DNA of 64,000 nucleotides, taken from contig NZ_CP062222.1 in NCBI RefSeq assembly GCF_017487405.1, positions 3,519,001 through 3,583,000 on the forward strand, given 5' to 3'. The DNA comes from Brevundimonas goettingensis (GTDB taxonomy: Bacteria > Pseudomonadota > Alphaproteobacteria > Caulobacterales > Caulobacteraceae). The notes beneath the pieces were generated by a model. The model worked only from the letters and a program-made list of their open reading frames with translations. It ran no database searches and was not told the DNA's origin. Every line of letters starts with the position of its first letter. Position 1 is the first letter of the stretch. Positions 42,985 through 52,306 of this stretch are shown here, one piece after another. The position numbers and the translations under genes were made by a program.

Positions 42985-43739
42985 CGCGCCTCCCCCATCG
43001 CCACCAGTCCGGCGCGTGAGGGGCACAGATCCGAGATGATGCAGCCGAGGCAGTTCGGCTTCCTCGCCGTGCAGGTGTATCGGCCGTGCAGGATCAGCCA
43101 GTGGTGGGCCTTGGGCAGGAAGGCCTCGGGCACGACGCGAAACAGCTGGGCCTCGACCTTGTCGGGCGTGCCGGCATTGGCCAGACCCAGCCGGTGCGAG
43201 ACGCGGAAGACGTGGGTGTCGACGGCGATGGCGGCCTCGATGCCGAGTTCGTTCAGGACGACGCTGGCCGTCTTTCGCCCGACGCCGGGCAGGGCCTGCA
43301 GGGCTTCCCGGGTCAGGGGGACCTCGCCGCCGTGCTGCTCCATCACGATCCGGCTGAGGGCGATGACGTTCTTCGCCTTGCCGCGATAGAGGCCGATCGA
43401 GGCGATGTAGGGGACCAGTCCCTCCTCGCCGAGCGCCAGCATTTTCGCCGGGGTGTCGGCGGCCGCGAACAGCCTGTCGGTGGCCTTGTTGACCGAGACG
43501 TCGGTCGCCTGGGCCGACAGGGCGACGGCGACGACCAGCGTATAGGGGTTGGAGAAATTCAGCTCGGTCTTCGGCTCGGGCATGACCCGGGAAAGGCGTT
43601 CGAAGATTTCCTCGACCCGATCCTCGTCCGGCGGCCAGGCCAGGGTCGGGATAGCGGCGCCGGTCATGATCGCCGGGCGTTTGGGGGCGGGCTTGGCGCC
43701 TGATCTGGCCTTGGACTTGATCTTCAGCGCTGATTTCAC
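42981..43739 (-). CDS. nth: Endonuclease III
   Basis: A DNA glycosylase/AP lyase removing oxidised pyrimidines. It has the helix-hairpin-helix LPGVGRKTASVVLNEL with catalytic Lys and the downstream catalytic Asp in AVDTHVFRVS, and the 4Fe-4S motif C-x6-C-x2-C-x5-C (CTARKPNCLGC...LCP). The start is uncertain: the frame runs up to an ATG at 43793 inside an inverted repeat (43762-43793), which gives a spurious MGPRDKPEDDG leader. I give the GTG at 43739 (MKSALKIKSK); the ATG at 43667 is another option. It overlaps the ATP-grasp gene by 4 bases. Confidence 0.93.
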   Translation of the reverse strand: MKSALKIKSKARSGAKPAPKRPAIMTGAAIPTLAWPPDEDRVEEIFERLSRVMPEPKTELNFSNPYTLVVAVALSAQATDVSVNKATDRLFAAADTPAKMLALGEEGLVPYIASIGLYRGKAKNVIALSRIVMEQHGGEVPLTREALQALPGVGRKTASVVLNELGIEAAIAVDTHVFRVSHRLGLANAGTPDKVEAQLFRVVPEAFLPKAHHWLILHGRYTCTARKPNCLGCIISDLCPSRAGLVAMGEAR

Positions 43740-43761
43740 GGCCTTCGCCAAAACCCAAACT

Positions 43762-43892
43762 CCGTCATCCTCGGGCTTGTCCCGAGGACCCATCTTTCAA
43801 CGCACGGATCGTGTGAGTTCGACACCCGACCTGCCCGTCACTGTCCTGATCGTGTCCGCCATGGGTCCTCGGGACAAGGCCGAGGATGACGG
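43762..43892. repeat. Inverted pair of a 32-bp dispersed repeat
   Basis: The left arm (43762-43793) includes CCGTCATCCTCGG and GTCCCGAGGACCCAT; the right arm (43861-43892) is its complement except one base. They are 67 bases apart between nth and the amine oxidase gene. The ATG in the left arm's complement causes an apparent N-terminal extension of nth. Confidence 0.8.
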
Positions 43893-43895
43893 GAT

Positions 43896-45212
43896 CTAAT
43901 CTTCCCGCGGCTCCGACAGCCAGCGGTCGACGCCCAGAGCGGCCATGGCCTGAAGGGCGGCGCGTTCGCCCTCCATCCAAGCGCCGTGGCAGGTGCCGAA
44001 GAAATGCGGGGCGGTGGCCTCGCCGGCGATGAATAGCCGGCTCTCGGCGGGATGGGCCAGCCGGGCCCGATCGCCGGCGTGGCCGGGCAGGGCGTGGGAA
44101 TAGGCGCCGCGCGACCAGGTCTCGGCGCCCCACATCGATGTGGTCAGGGGCGTCAGCCGCTTTTTGAAGTCCGAGCCCAGATGGTCGACCAATTCGCTGA
44201 CAGCGAAATCGAAGAAGGCGCCCTCGCCCTCGGCCTCCAGCCCCCAGGCCAGGTCGCCGCCGAAATAGGCCTCGATCACCGGTCGACCGAAGGGGCGCAG
44301 GTGGTAGGCGGCGGTCTGGGCCGTATCGCTGCGGCCCCAGAGCTGTCCGTCCTTGGGGAAATCCTCCGGCGTCTCGACCGCCATATGGACCTTGGACGCC
44401 AGACCCAGGGGCAGGCCCGCTGCGGCTTCGACCGTTTCGGGCAGCGGCGGATCGAAACGGATGGCCTCCGAGGCGATCAGATTGGTCGGGACCGTCAGGA
44501 TCACCGTCTTGGCCAGCACCGCGCCGCGCAGGGTCTCGACCCTCATCAGAGGCCCGGTCCGGTCGATCCTTCCGACCGGGCAGTCCAACACGACCGGGAC
44601 GGGGCGGCCCAGCGTCGCGATCAGCGTCCCATAGCCCTCCAGCACCCGGTAGTTCACCTCGGTGTCGCGATAGGCGACATAGTCGGCGGTGGAGACCTCG
44701 GCGAACTTCGCCCCGTTCAGGGCGCCGGACAGGGCGTCCATCCGGCCGTTCCAGCGGCCCTCGGCGGTGTCCGACGGGGCGAAGAAGTCGGCGCCCGGTC
44801 GGTCCTCGCCCCGCGCCACGGCCGCCTCGATCCGTTCGTCCAGGGCGTCGAAGGCGGCGCGCCAGGCGGCGCGCTCGTCCACCGACATGCCGAAGGCGGC
44901 CTGGCTCCACGGGGGCGGGGTCTCGTCGACGGTCAGGCCGACCTCTCGCGTCACCGCGACGAGCGGGTTCTCATCGGCCGAATGCAGCCAGCCGCAGCCC
45001 ATGTCGAGCGGCAGGTCGAGGCTGCCGCCGCGATGCTGTGTCAGCCGCCGGTGCACGGTGTGGGCCCGGCCGCCGATGCGGTCGCGGGCCTCCAGAACGA
45101 TGACGGAGATCCCCGTCTTCGCCAGACGCCGCGCCGCCGCGATCCCGGACGAGCCGGCGCCGATCACGACGACGTCGACTTCCGCGGGCAGGGGCGTGGA
45201 CGAGTGGGTCAT
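43896..45212 (-). CDS. FAD-dependent amine oxidase (flavin monoamine oxidase family)
   Basis: A 438-residue flavoprotein. The N-terminal dinucleotide motif VVVIGAGSSGIAAARRLAK is followed by LEARDRIGGRAHT, and the C-terminal FAD motif LFIAGEATAPHFFGTCHGAW includes the pattern seen in polyamine/monoamine oxidases. It oxidises amines to aldehydes with H2O2 release. The ATG at 45212 (MTHSSTPLP) is chosen over a longer upstream frame. The substrate cannot be inferred; the next gene is a divergent creatininase-family protein. Confidence 0.9.
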   Translation of the reverse strand: MTHSSTPLPAEVDVVVIGAGSSGIAAARRLAKTGISVIVLEARDRIGGRAHTVHRRLTQHRGGSLDLPLDMGCGWLHSADENPLVAVTREVGLTVDETPPPWSQAAFGMSVDERAAWRAAFDALDERIEAAVARGEDRPGADFFAPSDTAEGRWNGRMDALSGALNGAKFAEVSTADYVAYRDTEVNYRVLEGYGTLIATLGRPVPVVLDCPVGRIDRTGPLMRVETLRGAVLAKTVILTVPTNLIASEAIRFDPPLPETVEAAAGLPLGLASKVHMAVETPEDFPKDGQLWGRSDTAQTAAYHLRPFGRPVIEAYFGGDLAWGLEAEGEGAFFDFAVSELVDHLGSDFKKRLTPLTTSMWGAETWSRGAYSHALPGHAGDRARLAHPAESRLFIAGEATAPHFFGTCHGAWMEGERAALQAMAALGVDRWLSEPRED

Positions 45213-45346
45213 GGTTGGTCGCAGGCGTAGAGGAGGCTTGGGCCTTCGCCAACCGCCGGGACCGGGAAATCGTTGCGCCGAAATCGTGCGAACCGCCCGG
45301 GGTCTGATACAAGGCCGGCACCTCAAGTCGCGTCGGAGCCTGAACC

Positions 45347-46096
45347 ATGCTGATCCACCTGTCCTCCTGGCCCGAAATCGACGCCCGACTGAAGCAGACG
45401 AAGACGGTCGTCATCCCCATCGGTTCGAACGAGCAGCACGGCCCGACGGGCCTTCTGGGCACCGACTGGCTCTGCCCCGAGATCATCGCTCACGCGGCCG
45501 AGAAGACCGACGAGAGCCTGGTCGTCGCCCCGACTTTCAACATCGGCATGGCCCAGCATCACCTGGCCTTCGCAGGCACCATCTCGCTTCGCCCCTCGAC
45601 CTTCATGGCCGCGATCACCGACTGGGTGTCGTCGCTGAGCCGTCACGGCTTCGAGCGGATCTATTTCCTCAACGGCCACGGCGGAAATGTCGCGACGATC
45701 GAGGCGACGTTCAGCGAGATCTACGCCGAATGGTCCTTCGTCGAGGACCGGCCGCCCTTCGTGCTCAAGCTCAGAAACTGGTGGGACCTGCCCGGCGTCA
45801 TGGGGCTGTGCAACTCCCTGTTCCCGACCGGCCACGGCATGCACGCCACCCCGTCCGAGATCGCCGTGACCCAGGCCGCTTATCCGGAACGGATCAAGAC
45901 GGCCGACTACAGCCCGCAGATCGCGCCCAACGGCCCGATCCGCGACGCGCTCGACTACCGCGCCCGCTTCCCCGACGGCCGCATCGGTTCGGACCCGGCC
46001 CAGGCCAATCCGGAGAAGGGCCAGAAGATCATCGACGCCGCGATTCCCGCCCTGCTCAGGGACGTGGCCGGGTTTTCGAACGAAACCCTGCCTTAA
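45347..46096 (+). CDS. Creatininase family amidohydrolase
   Basis: A 249-residue metal-dependent hydrolase. The first ligand cluster is VVIPIGSNEQHG (E29, H31) with D40 in LLGTDWL; NGHGGN and HATPSEIAV supply later ligands. The family hydrolyses cyclic amides such as creatinine, and includes FAPy deformylases and mycofactocin MftE. The exact substrate is unknown. It starts 135 bases upstream-divergent from the amine oxidase, a possible functional pairing. Confidence 0.88.
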   Translation: MLIHLSSWPEIDARLKQTKTVVIPIGSNEQHGPTGLLGTDWLCPEIIAHAAEKTDESLVVAPTFNIGMAQHHLAFAGTISLRPSTFMAAITDWVSSLSRHGFERIYFLNGHGGNVATIEATFSEIYAEWSFVEDRPPFVLKLRNWWDLPGVMGLCNSLFPTGHGMHATPSEIAVTQAAYPERIKTADYSPQIAPNGPIRDALDYRARFPDGRIGSDPAQANPEKGQKIIDAAIPALLRDVAGFSNETLP

Positions 46097-46138
46097 GATC
46101 GCTTGCTCATGGTGGCCGAGGGGCGCACGACAGAGACC

Positions 46139-46648
46139 ATGACCCAGACCCAGCTCGACAAATTCCTGGCCGATAGCCGGCGGGCGGCGCGAAACGCCCG
46201 TTCGGCGGCGACCACCGCTGTGGCGGGCGGGGAGATGATGAAGGCCGCCGGCGACGTCATCGTAGCCCGACTGGAAATCCTCGCAGCGGGGATGGCCGAT
46301 CCGAGCAAGACCGACCTGACCGAAATCTCCCTGATGAGCACGGAGAAGACCGAGGCCCTGTCGGAAGCCGCCGCCTCGCTGAGCCGGAATCTCGGCGATG
46401 TCGGGGGCCGGCTGTCGCAGTCGGCCATGGAGGAGCTGGGCCATGCGGGCAAGGCGGCGACCGCCATGGCCGCCGCCGCCACGCCCCAGGCCTTCGCCGC
46501 CGCCCAGTACGACTACGCCATGGGCTGGTGGGGCCGGGCGGCCGGTCAGATGCTGACCCTGAACACCGAACTGCTGCGGGCCCAGGCCGAGGCGATGAAG
46601 CCTATCCACGACACGGCGGTCGCCAATGCGCGACGGCTGAGGAAGTAG
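46139..46648 (+). CDS. Phasin-like protein
   Basis: A 169-residue helical, Ala-rich protein: SRRAARNARSAATTAVAG, EILAAGMADPSKTDLTEISL and WWGRAAGQMLTLNTELLRAQ. The pattern matches phasin-family proteins that coat polyhydroxyalkanoate granules; no PHA genes are adjacent. An ATG at 46109 in frame would add 10 residues (MVAEGRTTET); the better-looking start is 46139 but it lacks a close ribosome site. Confidence 0.7.
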   Translation: MTQTQLDKFLADSRRAARNARSAATTAVAGGEMMKAAGDVIVARLEILAAGMADPSKTDLTEISLMSTEKTEALSEAAASLSRNLGDVGGRLSQSAMEELGHAGKAATAMAAAATPQAFAAAQYDYAMGWWGRAAGQMLTLNTELLRAQAEAMKPIHDTAVANARRLRK

Positions 46649-46726
46649 TCCTCCGGAGTTCACCTGACAGGGGAACGCGGCGGTCGAGCCAACGTTGTCG
46701 AGTCTCCTCCAGACAGGATAACGACC

Positions 46727-46873
46727 ATGGCTGATCCGAAAACCACCGATCCGCACCCCGGCATGCTGGGCGACGGCACCGAGGAACAGAACCTCGGCCA
46801 GCCGGGCGATCCGTCCAAGCGCATCACCGAAGACGAGGTCGACGAGGCCTTCGGCGGCGAGGAAGAGGGCTAA
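46727..46873 (+). CDS. 48-residue acidic small protein
   Basis: MADPKTTDPHPGMLGDGTEE begins a very acidic, Gly-rich peptide ending DEVDEAFGGEEEG. AGGA lies 8 bases before the ATG. It is too short for confident family assignment. It converges with the Rieske protein gene. Confidence 0.55.
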   Translation: MADPKTTDPHPGMLGDGTEEQNLGQPGDPSKRITEDEVDEAFGGEEEG

Positions 46874-46881
46874 AGCCTCTT

Positions 46882-47283
46882 TCAGGCCGTGCGCAGGATC
46901 CCGCCCTCGACCTTGACCGGCCAGGGCGACAGCTTGCCGCCCGCGCACGGCCCGCCGACGCATTTGCCGCTGATCGGCTCGAACACCGCCCCGTGCCAGC
47001 CGCACAGGATCAGGCCGCCGTCCGGCGTCAGATAACGGTCCAGTTCGACGGCGATGGGAAAGCCCGCGTGCGGACATCGGTCGATCCAGCCCGCGACCTC
47101 GCCGGCCTTGCGGACCACGAAGCCGTGGAAGAACGCCTCGCCAATCTGCAGCACATAGCCGCGCGAGCCCGGGTCGGCGATGTCGTCGATCAGGCCGAGC
47201 GCAACGTTCGGCGGGGTCGTCCAGACGCGTTTGCGCTCGGCCGGCGCCTCACTGGCGGCCTCGGGGGCCGTCTCTGCGCTCAA
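46882..47283 (-). CDS. Rieske 2Fe-2S domain protein
   Basis: A 133-residue ferredoxin-like protein. The cluster motif is complete: C-P-H ([10 protein letters not shown]) and C-G-W-H ([11 protein letters not shown]). A 20-residue acidic/Ala-rich lead precedes it. It is probably an electron-transfer component; it resembles the small Rieske subunits of oxygenases or nitrite reductases. Its start overlaps the gpsA stop (ATGA at 47280-47283), so it is translated after gpsA. Confidence 0.9.
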   Translation of the reverse strand: MSAETAPEAASEAPAERKRVWTTPPNVALGLIDDIADPGSRGYVLQIGEAFFHGFVVRKAGEVAGWIDRCPHAGFPIAVELDRYLTPDGGLILCGWHGAVFEPISGKCVGGPCAGGKLSPWPVKVEGGILRTA

Positions 47284-48278
47284 TTTCGCTCGACCTTGAG
47301 CGGGCGCGACAAAAGCCCGTCGATGACGACGTCGACGGTGGTCTCTCCGGCCAGGACGGCGGCGACGGCCTCGCAGATCGGGGTCTCGACGCCCAGTTTG
47401 CGGGCCAGATCGCGGACGGCGGGCGCGCTTTCATAACCTTCGGCGACCGACCGCTTGCCGGCCAGGGCCTGTTCGACCGTCTGGCCCTGACCGAGGGCGA
47501 GGCCGAGGCTCATATTGCGCGACTGCGGGCTGGAGCAGGTCAGGACAAGGTCGCCGAGCCCGCACAGCCCCGCCACGGTCTCGGCCTCACCGCCCAAGGC
47601 CACGGCCAGACGGGTCATTTCGGCGAAGCCCCGGGTGATCAGGGCGGCGTGGGCGGACTTGCCCAGACCCCGGCCCTCGACGATGCCGCAGGCGATGGCC
47701 AGAACATTCTTCAGCGCGCCGCCGGCCTCGGCGCCGATCAGGTCGGTGGCCAGATAGGGCCGGAAGCCGGGCGCCGACAGGGTCCACATCAGCTCTTCGC
47801 CGAGCGCCGCGTCGGCGCAGGCCAGGGTGACGGCCGTCGGCAGGCCGCGCGACACGTCGGCGGCGAAGCTGGGCCCCGACAGAACGGCGACCGTCGCCCC
47901 GGGAATCGATTCCGCCAGCACATCGGTCATCAGCTTCAGCGAGCCGCGCTCGATCCCCTTGGAACAGAGGACGATGGGCGTGCCCGGGCGATAGTGGGCC
48001 GCGAAGGCCGTCATCACCGAGCGCAGATGCTGGGCCGGGGGCACGGCGAGGATCAGGTCGCAGGCGGCCAGGTCGGCGATGTCGGCGGTGACGTTGACGT
48101 GGTCGTCCAGCACGACGCCCGGCAGGAAGGCCTCGTTGATGCGGCGTTCGCGGATGCTTTCGACCACCTCGGGCTCGCGCGCCTGCAGCAGGGTGTCCAG
48201 CCCGGCCCAGCCTGTCACCTGCGCCAGGGCGGTGCCCCAGGCGCCGGCGCCGATCACGCCCGCAGATCGAAATTCCAT
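47280..48278 (-). CDS. gpsA: Glycerol-3-phosphate dehydrogenase [NAD(P)+]
   Basis: A 332-residue enzyme making sn-glycerol 3-phosphate from dihydroxyacetone phosphate for phospholipid synthesis. Evidence: [20 protein letters not shown] (NAD(P) motif), [28 protein letters not shown], the catalytic Lys in [15 protein letters not shown] and [15 protein letters not shown] near the C-terminus. Downstream of tsaD by 9 bases and overlapping the Rieske gene, forming a tsaD-gpsA-Rieske unit. Confidence 0.96.
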   Translation of the reverse strand: MEFRSAGVIGAGAWGTALAQVTGWAGLDTLLQAREPEVVESIRERRINEAFLPGVVLDDHVNVTADIADLAACDLILAVPPAQHLRSVMTAFAAHYRPGTPIVLCSKGIERGSLKLMTDVLAESIPGATVAVLSGPSFAADVSRGLPTAVTLACADAALGEELMWTLSAPGFRPYLATDLIGAEAGGALKNVLAIACGIVEGRGLGKSAHAALITRGFAEMTRLAVALGGEAETVAGLCGLGDLVLTCSSPQSRNMSLGLALGQGQTVEQALAGKRSVAEGYESAPAVRDLARKLGVETPICEAVAAVLAGETTVDVVIDGLLSRPLKVERN

Positions 48279-48287
48279 GCGTGTTTC

Positions 48288-49415
48288 CTACGCTTTCGCG
48301 CCCTTGCGGCCCGCGGGATGGACAGGATCGGCCAAGGCGCGCGCTTCGTCCAGCGGCCAACGCGGCCGGGCGGCTGTATCAATGTCCGAGGTCAGCCCCA
48401 GTTGCAGCCGCTCGGCCCCGGCCAGCGCGATCATGGCAGCGTTGTCGGTGCAATAGGCCATGGGCGGGGCGAGGAAGGAAAAGCTCTGTCTGGCTGCGAC
48501 CGCTTCCAGAGTTGATCGGACCGTCTTGTTGGCCGCCACGCCGCCCGCAACGACTAACAGCCGGTGCTCGTGCTTCTCCGCATAGTCCTTCATGGCCCGT
48601 TCGGAGCGTTCGGCCAGTTGGCGGGCGATGGCCGACTGGACGGCGTCGGCGAGGTCGGCGCGGTCCTGATCGGTCTCGCAGGCCTGGGCCAGACGCGAGG
48701 CCGCGGTCTTGAGCCCCGAGAAGGAGAAGTCGCAGTCTTTGCGGCCCAGCAGGGCGCGCGGCAGGTCGAAGCGCGAGCCGTCTCCCGAGGCGGCCAGCTT
48801 CTCCAGCGCCGGCCCGCCGGGATAGCCCAGCCCCATGGCCTTGGCGATCTTGTCGAAGGCCTCGCCGGCGGCGTCGTCGATGGTGGTGCCCAGCCGGCTC
48901 ATGTCGCCGATGCCGCGCACCTCCAGCAGCTGGCAGTGACCGCCCGAGACCAGCAAGAGCAGGAAAGGGTAGGCCACCGGCGCGCCCAGCCGGGCCGAGA
49001 CCGCATGCCCCTCCAGATGGTTCACGCCCACGAAGGGCAGGCCGCGCGCCAAGGCCGCCGCCTTGCCGAAGCTCAGCCCCACCATGACCCCGCCGACCAG
49101 ACCGGGCCCGGCCGTCGCCGCCACCCCGTCCAGTTCGCCATAGCCCAGACCGGCCTCGGCCATGGCCCGTTCGCTCACGCCTGCGATCATCTCGACATGA
49201 CTGCGCGCCGCGATCTCGGGCACGACGCCGCCGAAGGCCGCGTGGTCGTCGATCTGGGAATGGACCACCGAGGACAGGACCGTCGCCGTGCCGCCCGGCG
49301 TCAGCCGCACGACCGAGGCCGCCGTCTCGTCGCAACTGGTCTCCAGCCCGAGGACCACAAGATCCCCTCCGGTTGCCGGGTGCGCCCCGCTGCTATAGTT
49401 CGCGCCGATAGTCAT
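48288..49415 (-). CDS. tsaD: tRNA N6-adenosine threonylcarbamoyltransferase
   Basis: A 375-residue ASKHA-fold enzyme that installs threonylcarbamoyl on A37 of ANN-decoding tRNAs with TsaB/TsaE. Signatures: LGLETSCDETAASVV, the metal-binding VNHLEGHAVSARL, SGGHCQLLEV and GGVAANKTVRSTL. The ATG at 49415 is 41 bases from the divergent hemC start. Interestingly a tRNA-Thr(CGU) lies in the same neighbourhood. Confidence 0.96.
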   Translation of the reverse strand: MTIGANYSSGAHPATGGDLVVLGLETSCDETAASVVRLTPGGTATVLSSVVHSQIDDHAAFGGVVPEIAARSHVEMIAGVSERAMAEAGLGYGELDGVAATAGPGLVGGVMVGLSFGKAAALARGLPFVGVNHLEGHAVSARLGAPVAYPFLLLLVSGGHCQLLEVRGIGDMSRLGTTIDDAAGEAFDKIAKAMGLGYPGGPALEKLAASGDGSRFDLPRALLGRKDCDFSFSGLKTAASRLAQACETDQDRADLADAVQSAIARQLAERSERAMKDYAEKHEHRLLVVAGGVAANKTVRSTLEAVAARQSFSFLAPPMAYCTDNAAMIALAGAERLQLGLTSDIDTAARPRWPLDEARALADPVHPAGRKGAKA

Positions 49416-49456
49416 CGGGTCGAGGTAGCGACCCCACAGGGCCTGCGCAACTTTCC

Positions 49457-50410
49457 ATGTCTCCCGTCATTCGCATCGGCACCCGGCGTTCGAAGCTGGC
49501 GCTGGCCCAGTCGGGCATGATGCAGCGCGCCATCGCCGCCGCCATGGACCTGACGCTGGAGCAGGTACCATTGGTCGAGATCGTCACCACCGGCGACCGG
49601 GTTCAGGACCGCCGCCTGCTTGAGATCGGCGGCAAGGCCCTGTTCACCAAGGAGATCGAGGAGGCCCTTCTGGACGGCCGCGTCGACGTCGCCGTCCATT
49701 CGATGAAGGACGTCCCGGCCGAACAGCCCAAGGGCCTGCGCATCGCCGCCATTCCCGAGCGGGAAGACGCCTCGGACGCCTTCATCAGCCATCAGTATGC
49801 GTCCTTCGATGACCTGCCCGCCGGCGCCCGCTTCGGCACCGCCTCCCTGCGGCGTCAGGCCCAAGCGCTCGCCCTGCGCCCCGATCTCGACATCCAGATG
49901 CTGCGCGGCAATGTCGACACCCGGCTGAAACGGCTGGCCGAGGGAGAGTTCGACGCCATTCTTCTGGCCACGGCCGGGCTGAACCGGCTAGGCCTGTCCG
50001 GGGTGATCCGCGAGCGGCTCTCGCTGGACCGCTTCCTGCCGGCGCCGGGGCAGGGCGCCCTGGCCATCCAGACCCGCGACGGGGACGAAGAGGCGGAAAA
50101 GCACGCCCGCTGGATCGCCGCCCTCAACCATCCGATGACCGCCCTGGCCATCGCCGCCGAGCGCGGAGCGATGGTCGCGCTGGAGGGGTCGTGCCGCACG
50201 GCGGTCGGGGCCCATGCGACCTTCGGCGACGGCCATCTGCTGCTGACCACCGAGATGCTCAGCCCCGACGGCTCGGCCCGCTGGCGTCGGTCCGGGACGC
50301 TCGGCGACATCCATGCCTCGGACGCCGAGGCCGCCGCTCATACGCTCGGCCAGACCCTGGGCCATGAGGTTCACCTCGCGGCAGGCGATCAGGAAGTCGT
50401 CTCCGGTTGA
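49457..50410 (+). CDS. hemC: Hydroxymethylbilane synthase (porphobilinogen deaminase)
   Basis: A 317-residue enzyme condensing four porphobilinogens into hydroxymethylbilane in heme synthesis. Motifs: IRIGTRRSKLALAQ at the N-terminus, VHSMKDVPAE, GTASLRRQAQ and LEGSCRTAVGAHA with the dipyrromethane-binding Cys. Its stop overlaps the hemD TTG start, indicating coupling. Confidence 0.97.
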   Translation: MSPVIRIGTRRSKLALAQSGMMQRAIAAAMDLTLEQVPLVEIVTTGDRVQDRRLLEIGGKALFTKEIEEALLDGRVDVAVHSMKDVPAEQPKGLRIAAIPEREDASDAFISHQYASFDDLPAGARFGTASLRRQAQALALRPDLDIQMLRGNVDTRLKRLAEGEFDAILLATAGLNRLGLSGVIRERLSLDRFLPAPGQGALAIQTRDGDEEAEKHARWIAALNHPMTALAIAAERGAMVALEGSCRTAVGAHATFGDGHLLLTTEMLSPDGSARWRRSGTLGDIHASDAEAAAHTLGQTLGHEVHLAAGDQEVVSG

Positions 50411-51102
50411 CCGGGCCCGGGCCCCTCGTCTGGATCACCCGCACGGTCCCCGGCGCCGCCCGCCTCGCCGACCGCGTCCGTGAGGCCGGGTACGACGCGG
50501 TCGTCTTTCCCCTGCTGACGCGCGATCCCGACTTTTCGCCGCCCGGCGCCGTGCTCGACGATGTCGCGGCCCTGGCTTTCACCAGCGTCAATGGCCTGGC
50601 CTTCGCCGCCCTGACCCCGCGCCGCGACTGGCCGGTCTTCGCCGTCGGCGACCGCACCGCCGAGGCGGCTCGCCGCGAGGGGTTCGCCGATGTGGTCTCG
50701 GTCGGTGGGGACGCCCAGGCCCTCGCCGAACGGATCGCGGCGGACTGGGGCGACCGGAAGGGCGTCCTTCTGACCCCCGGCGCCGAACGGCCCGCCGCGG
50801 ATCTGACGGCCCTGCTGGCCGGCCGGGTTCCGGTGCGTAGCCTGCCGGTCTATCGCATGATCGAGTCCGCCGCCCCGACGCCCGAAGCCTTCGACATCGT
50901 CCTCCTGCAGTCCGCCCGTGCGGCCGAGGTCCTGGCCCGCCGTTTGACGCAGGACGACGCCGCGAACCGCACCGCCGTGGCCCTCTCGCCCGCCGTGGCG
51001 GCCCCGATCCGCGCCCTCGATTTCGCCGAGGTCCGCCTCGCAGCCCGTCCGGATGAAAACAGCCTCATGGAAGCGCTTGGCAAGGCGGCGCGTCCCGTAT
51101 AA
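50407..51102 (+). CDS. hemD: Uroporphyrinogen-III synthase
   Basis: A 231-residue protein cyclising hydroxymethylbilane. The family is divergent, but VWITRTVPGAARLADRVREA, LAFTSVNGLAF and VRSLPVYRMIES fit, and position directly after hemC supports it. The start is TTG at 50407 within the TTGA overlap of the hemC stop; no other start is near. A tRNA-Thr lies 45 bases after its stop. Confidence 0.88.
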   Translation: MTGPGPLVWITRTVPGAARLADRVREAGYDAVVFPLLTRDPDFSPPGAVLDDVAALAFTSVNGLAFAALTPRRDWPVFAVGDRTAEAARREGFADVVSVGGDAQALAERIAADWGDRKGVLLTPGAERPAADLTALLAGRVPVRSLPVYRMIESAAPTPEAFDIVLLQSARAAEVLARRLTQDDAANRTAVALSPAVAAPIRALDFAEVRLAARPDENSLMEALGKAARPV

Positions 51103-51146
51103 AGAGCGCTCCTCGCGTCGCGGGGCCCCGGCCCCGATCGCCGAGG

Positions 51147-51222
51147 GCCGCTTTAGCTCAGCCGGTAGAGCACATCATTCGTAATGATGGGGTCAGGTGT
51201 TCGAGTCACCTAAGCGGCACCA
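51147..51222 (+). tRNA. tRNA-Thr (anticodon CGU)
   Basis: A 76-base cloverleaf with encoded CCA. The acceptor stem is GCCGCTT/AAGCGGC with discriminator A, the D-arm GCTC/GAGC, the anticodon stem CATCA/TGATG with loop TTCGTAA giving anticodon CGT, and the T-arm AGGTG/CACCT with loop TTCGAGT. It reads ACG threonine codons. All stems pair perfectly. Confidence 0.97.
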
Positions 51223-51257
51223 CTCCCTCTCCTGAAATATGACGCCCGCAGCTAGGC

Positions 51258-51392
51258 TCAGTTGAGCGGGATGCGGCCCGGCTGACGTCGGCGGTTCTTC
51301 AGATAGCCGCGCTTTTCGATCCCCTCGCGAACGAACAGAACGATCACCGCGATGACGGCGACGACGACGAGGGCGATGGCGGCGATGAGCAT
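51258..51392 (-). CDS. 44-residue single-helix membrane peptide
   Basis: MLIAAIALVVVAVIAVIVLF forms one membrane helix, followed by a basic tail (KRGYLKNRRRQPGR). The composition is membrane-like and the frame is not a shadow of another gene, but there is no clear ribosome site and the family is unknown. The short length and lack of conservation data keep the confidence low. Confidence 0.5.
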   Translation of the reverse strand: MLIAAIALVVVAVIAVIVLFVREGIEKRGYLKNRRRQPGRIPLN

Positions 51393-51808
51393 GCGGCGTG
51401 TCCGAAGCGTCGCGGCCCGGGACGCGGGTCGCTGAATATGGCTCAGGTTGCAAAGCTCGGGCCATGCCGACACGCCGGCGGCGAATTTCCTTTCGATTTC
51501 TGACTCAGGACCTGAGGCGACGGACCGGCGGCGACGTCCTTATCCATGGGGGCTCACACCCCTGCGCCGCACCCTCGAGCGGCGATCCATCGCGGATGGG
51601 GTGGCCCGATGTTCCAGCGTCGGGCCATCGTCCGCCGTTCGATGGCGACGACGTTTCATGGGTCTGAGGGCGGCCGAGCCGTCCCGGTTTTAAGATGCGC
51701 GCAGAACACAGGCTTGAAACGCCGCGTTTTCTGATTGATGAACCGCGTTCAGATGGTGGACGGCGACAGGGCAAACGCTCTAGTTGAGACGATCCCTTGG
51801 AGTCGTCG
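51393..51808. other. Intergenic region without a convincing gene
   Basis: This 416-base stretch carries several short open frames on both strands, none with a good ribosome site or protein-like composition. A small hairpin CTCAG/CTGAG lies at 51504-51516. The part nearest 51809 is presumably the promoter of the LuxR-type gene; no clear promoter box was seen. Confidence 0.45.
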
Positions 51809-52300
51809 ATGCATCCCCGTTTGAGTGCGCGTCAGGAGCAGTGTCTGCGCCTCACCGCCTTCCGCACAGACAAGGAGATCGCGGCCCACCTCGGCATTTC
51901 GGAAGCCACGGTGAAGAAGCACGTCCACGAGGCGTGCCAAAGACTGGGCGTCAACCGGCGCAAGGCCGCCCTCGCCCTCCTGGACCCGATCGTACCAGAT
52001 ACTTCCGAGGGACCGGCTGTCGAGCCCAAGCCGCCCGTCGAACCGTCTGTCGAACCGTCCGGCCAGACGGCGGACGACGACAAGCCCGAGGTCCCGGCCG
52101 CCGACCCCGCCGACGGCGCGCGCCTCGGCTACAGGCCGCCGCCGCGAAACCCGGCGGTTCGCATCGCCCTGATCGTGGGTCTGACCATCATTCTGGCCGC
52201 CTTCGTCGCCACCACGGTGGTGATGCTGGGCGAGATGCACGAAGCCGTCGGCAAGATCGACGCCAAGGTCTATCCCGGCGTGGCCAAGAAGAAGTCCTGA
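51809..52300 (+). CDS. Membrane-anchored LuxR-type helix-turn-helix protein
   Basis: A 163-residue protein. Residues 1-60 are a LuxR/GerE HTH (LSARQEQCLRLTAFRTDKEI, AAHLGISEATVKKHVHEACQ, RLGVNRRKAAL). A Pro/Glu-rich linker follows, then one membrane helix at about 118-140 (IALIVGLTIILAAFVATTVV) and a short periplasmic tail. HTH first and membrane anchor last is unusual for LuxR-type proteins, which normally place the HTH at the C-terminus. The ATG at 51809 follows GGAG at 51799-51802. It precedes a membrane-protein gene by 6 bases. Confidence 0.85.
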   Translation: MHPRLSARQEQCLRLTAFRTDKEIAAHLGISEATVKKHVHEACQRLGVNRRKAALALLDPIVPDTSEGPAVEPKPPVEPSVEPSGQTADDDKPEVPAADPADGARLGYRPPPRNPAVRIALIVGLTIILAAFVATTVVMLGEMHEAVGKIDAKVYPGVAKKKS

Positions 52301-52306
52301 CCGACC

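Noticed and set aside
51398..51774. Short overlapping frames between the tRNA and the LuxR-type gene
   Set aside because: No ribosome sites, no recognisable motifs and competing frames on both strands.
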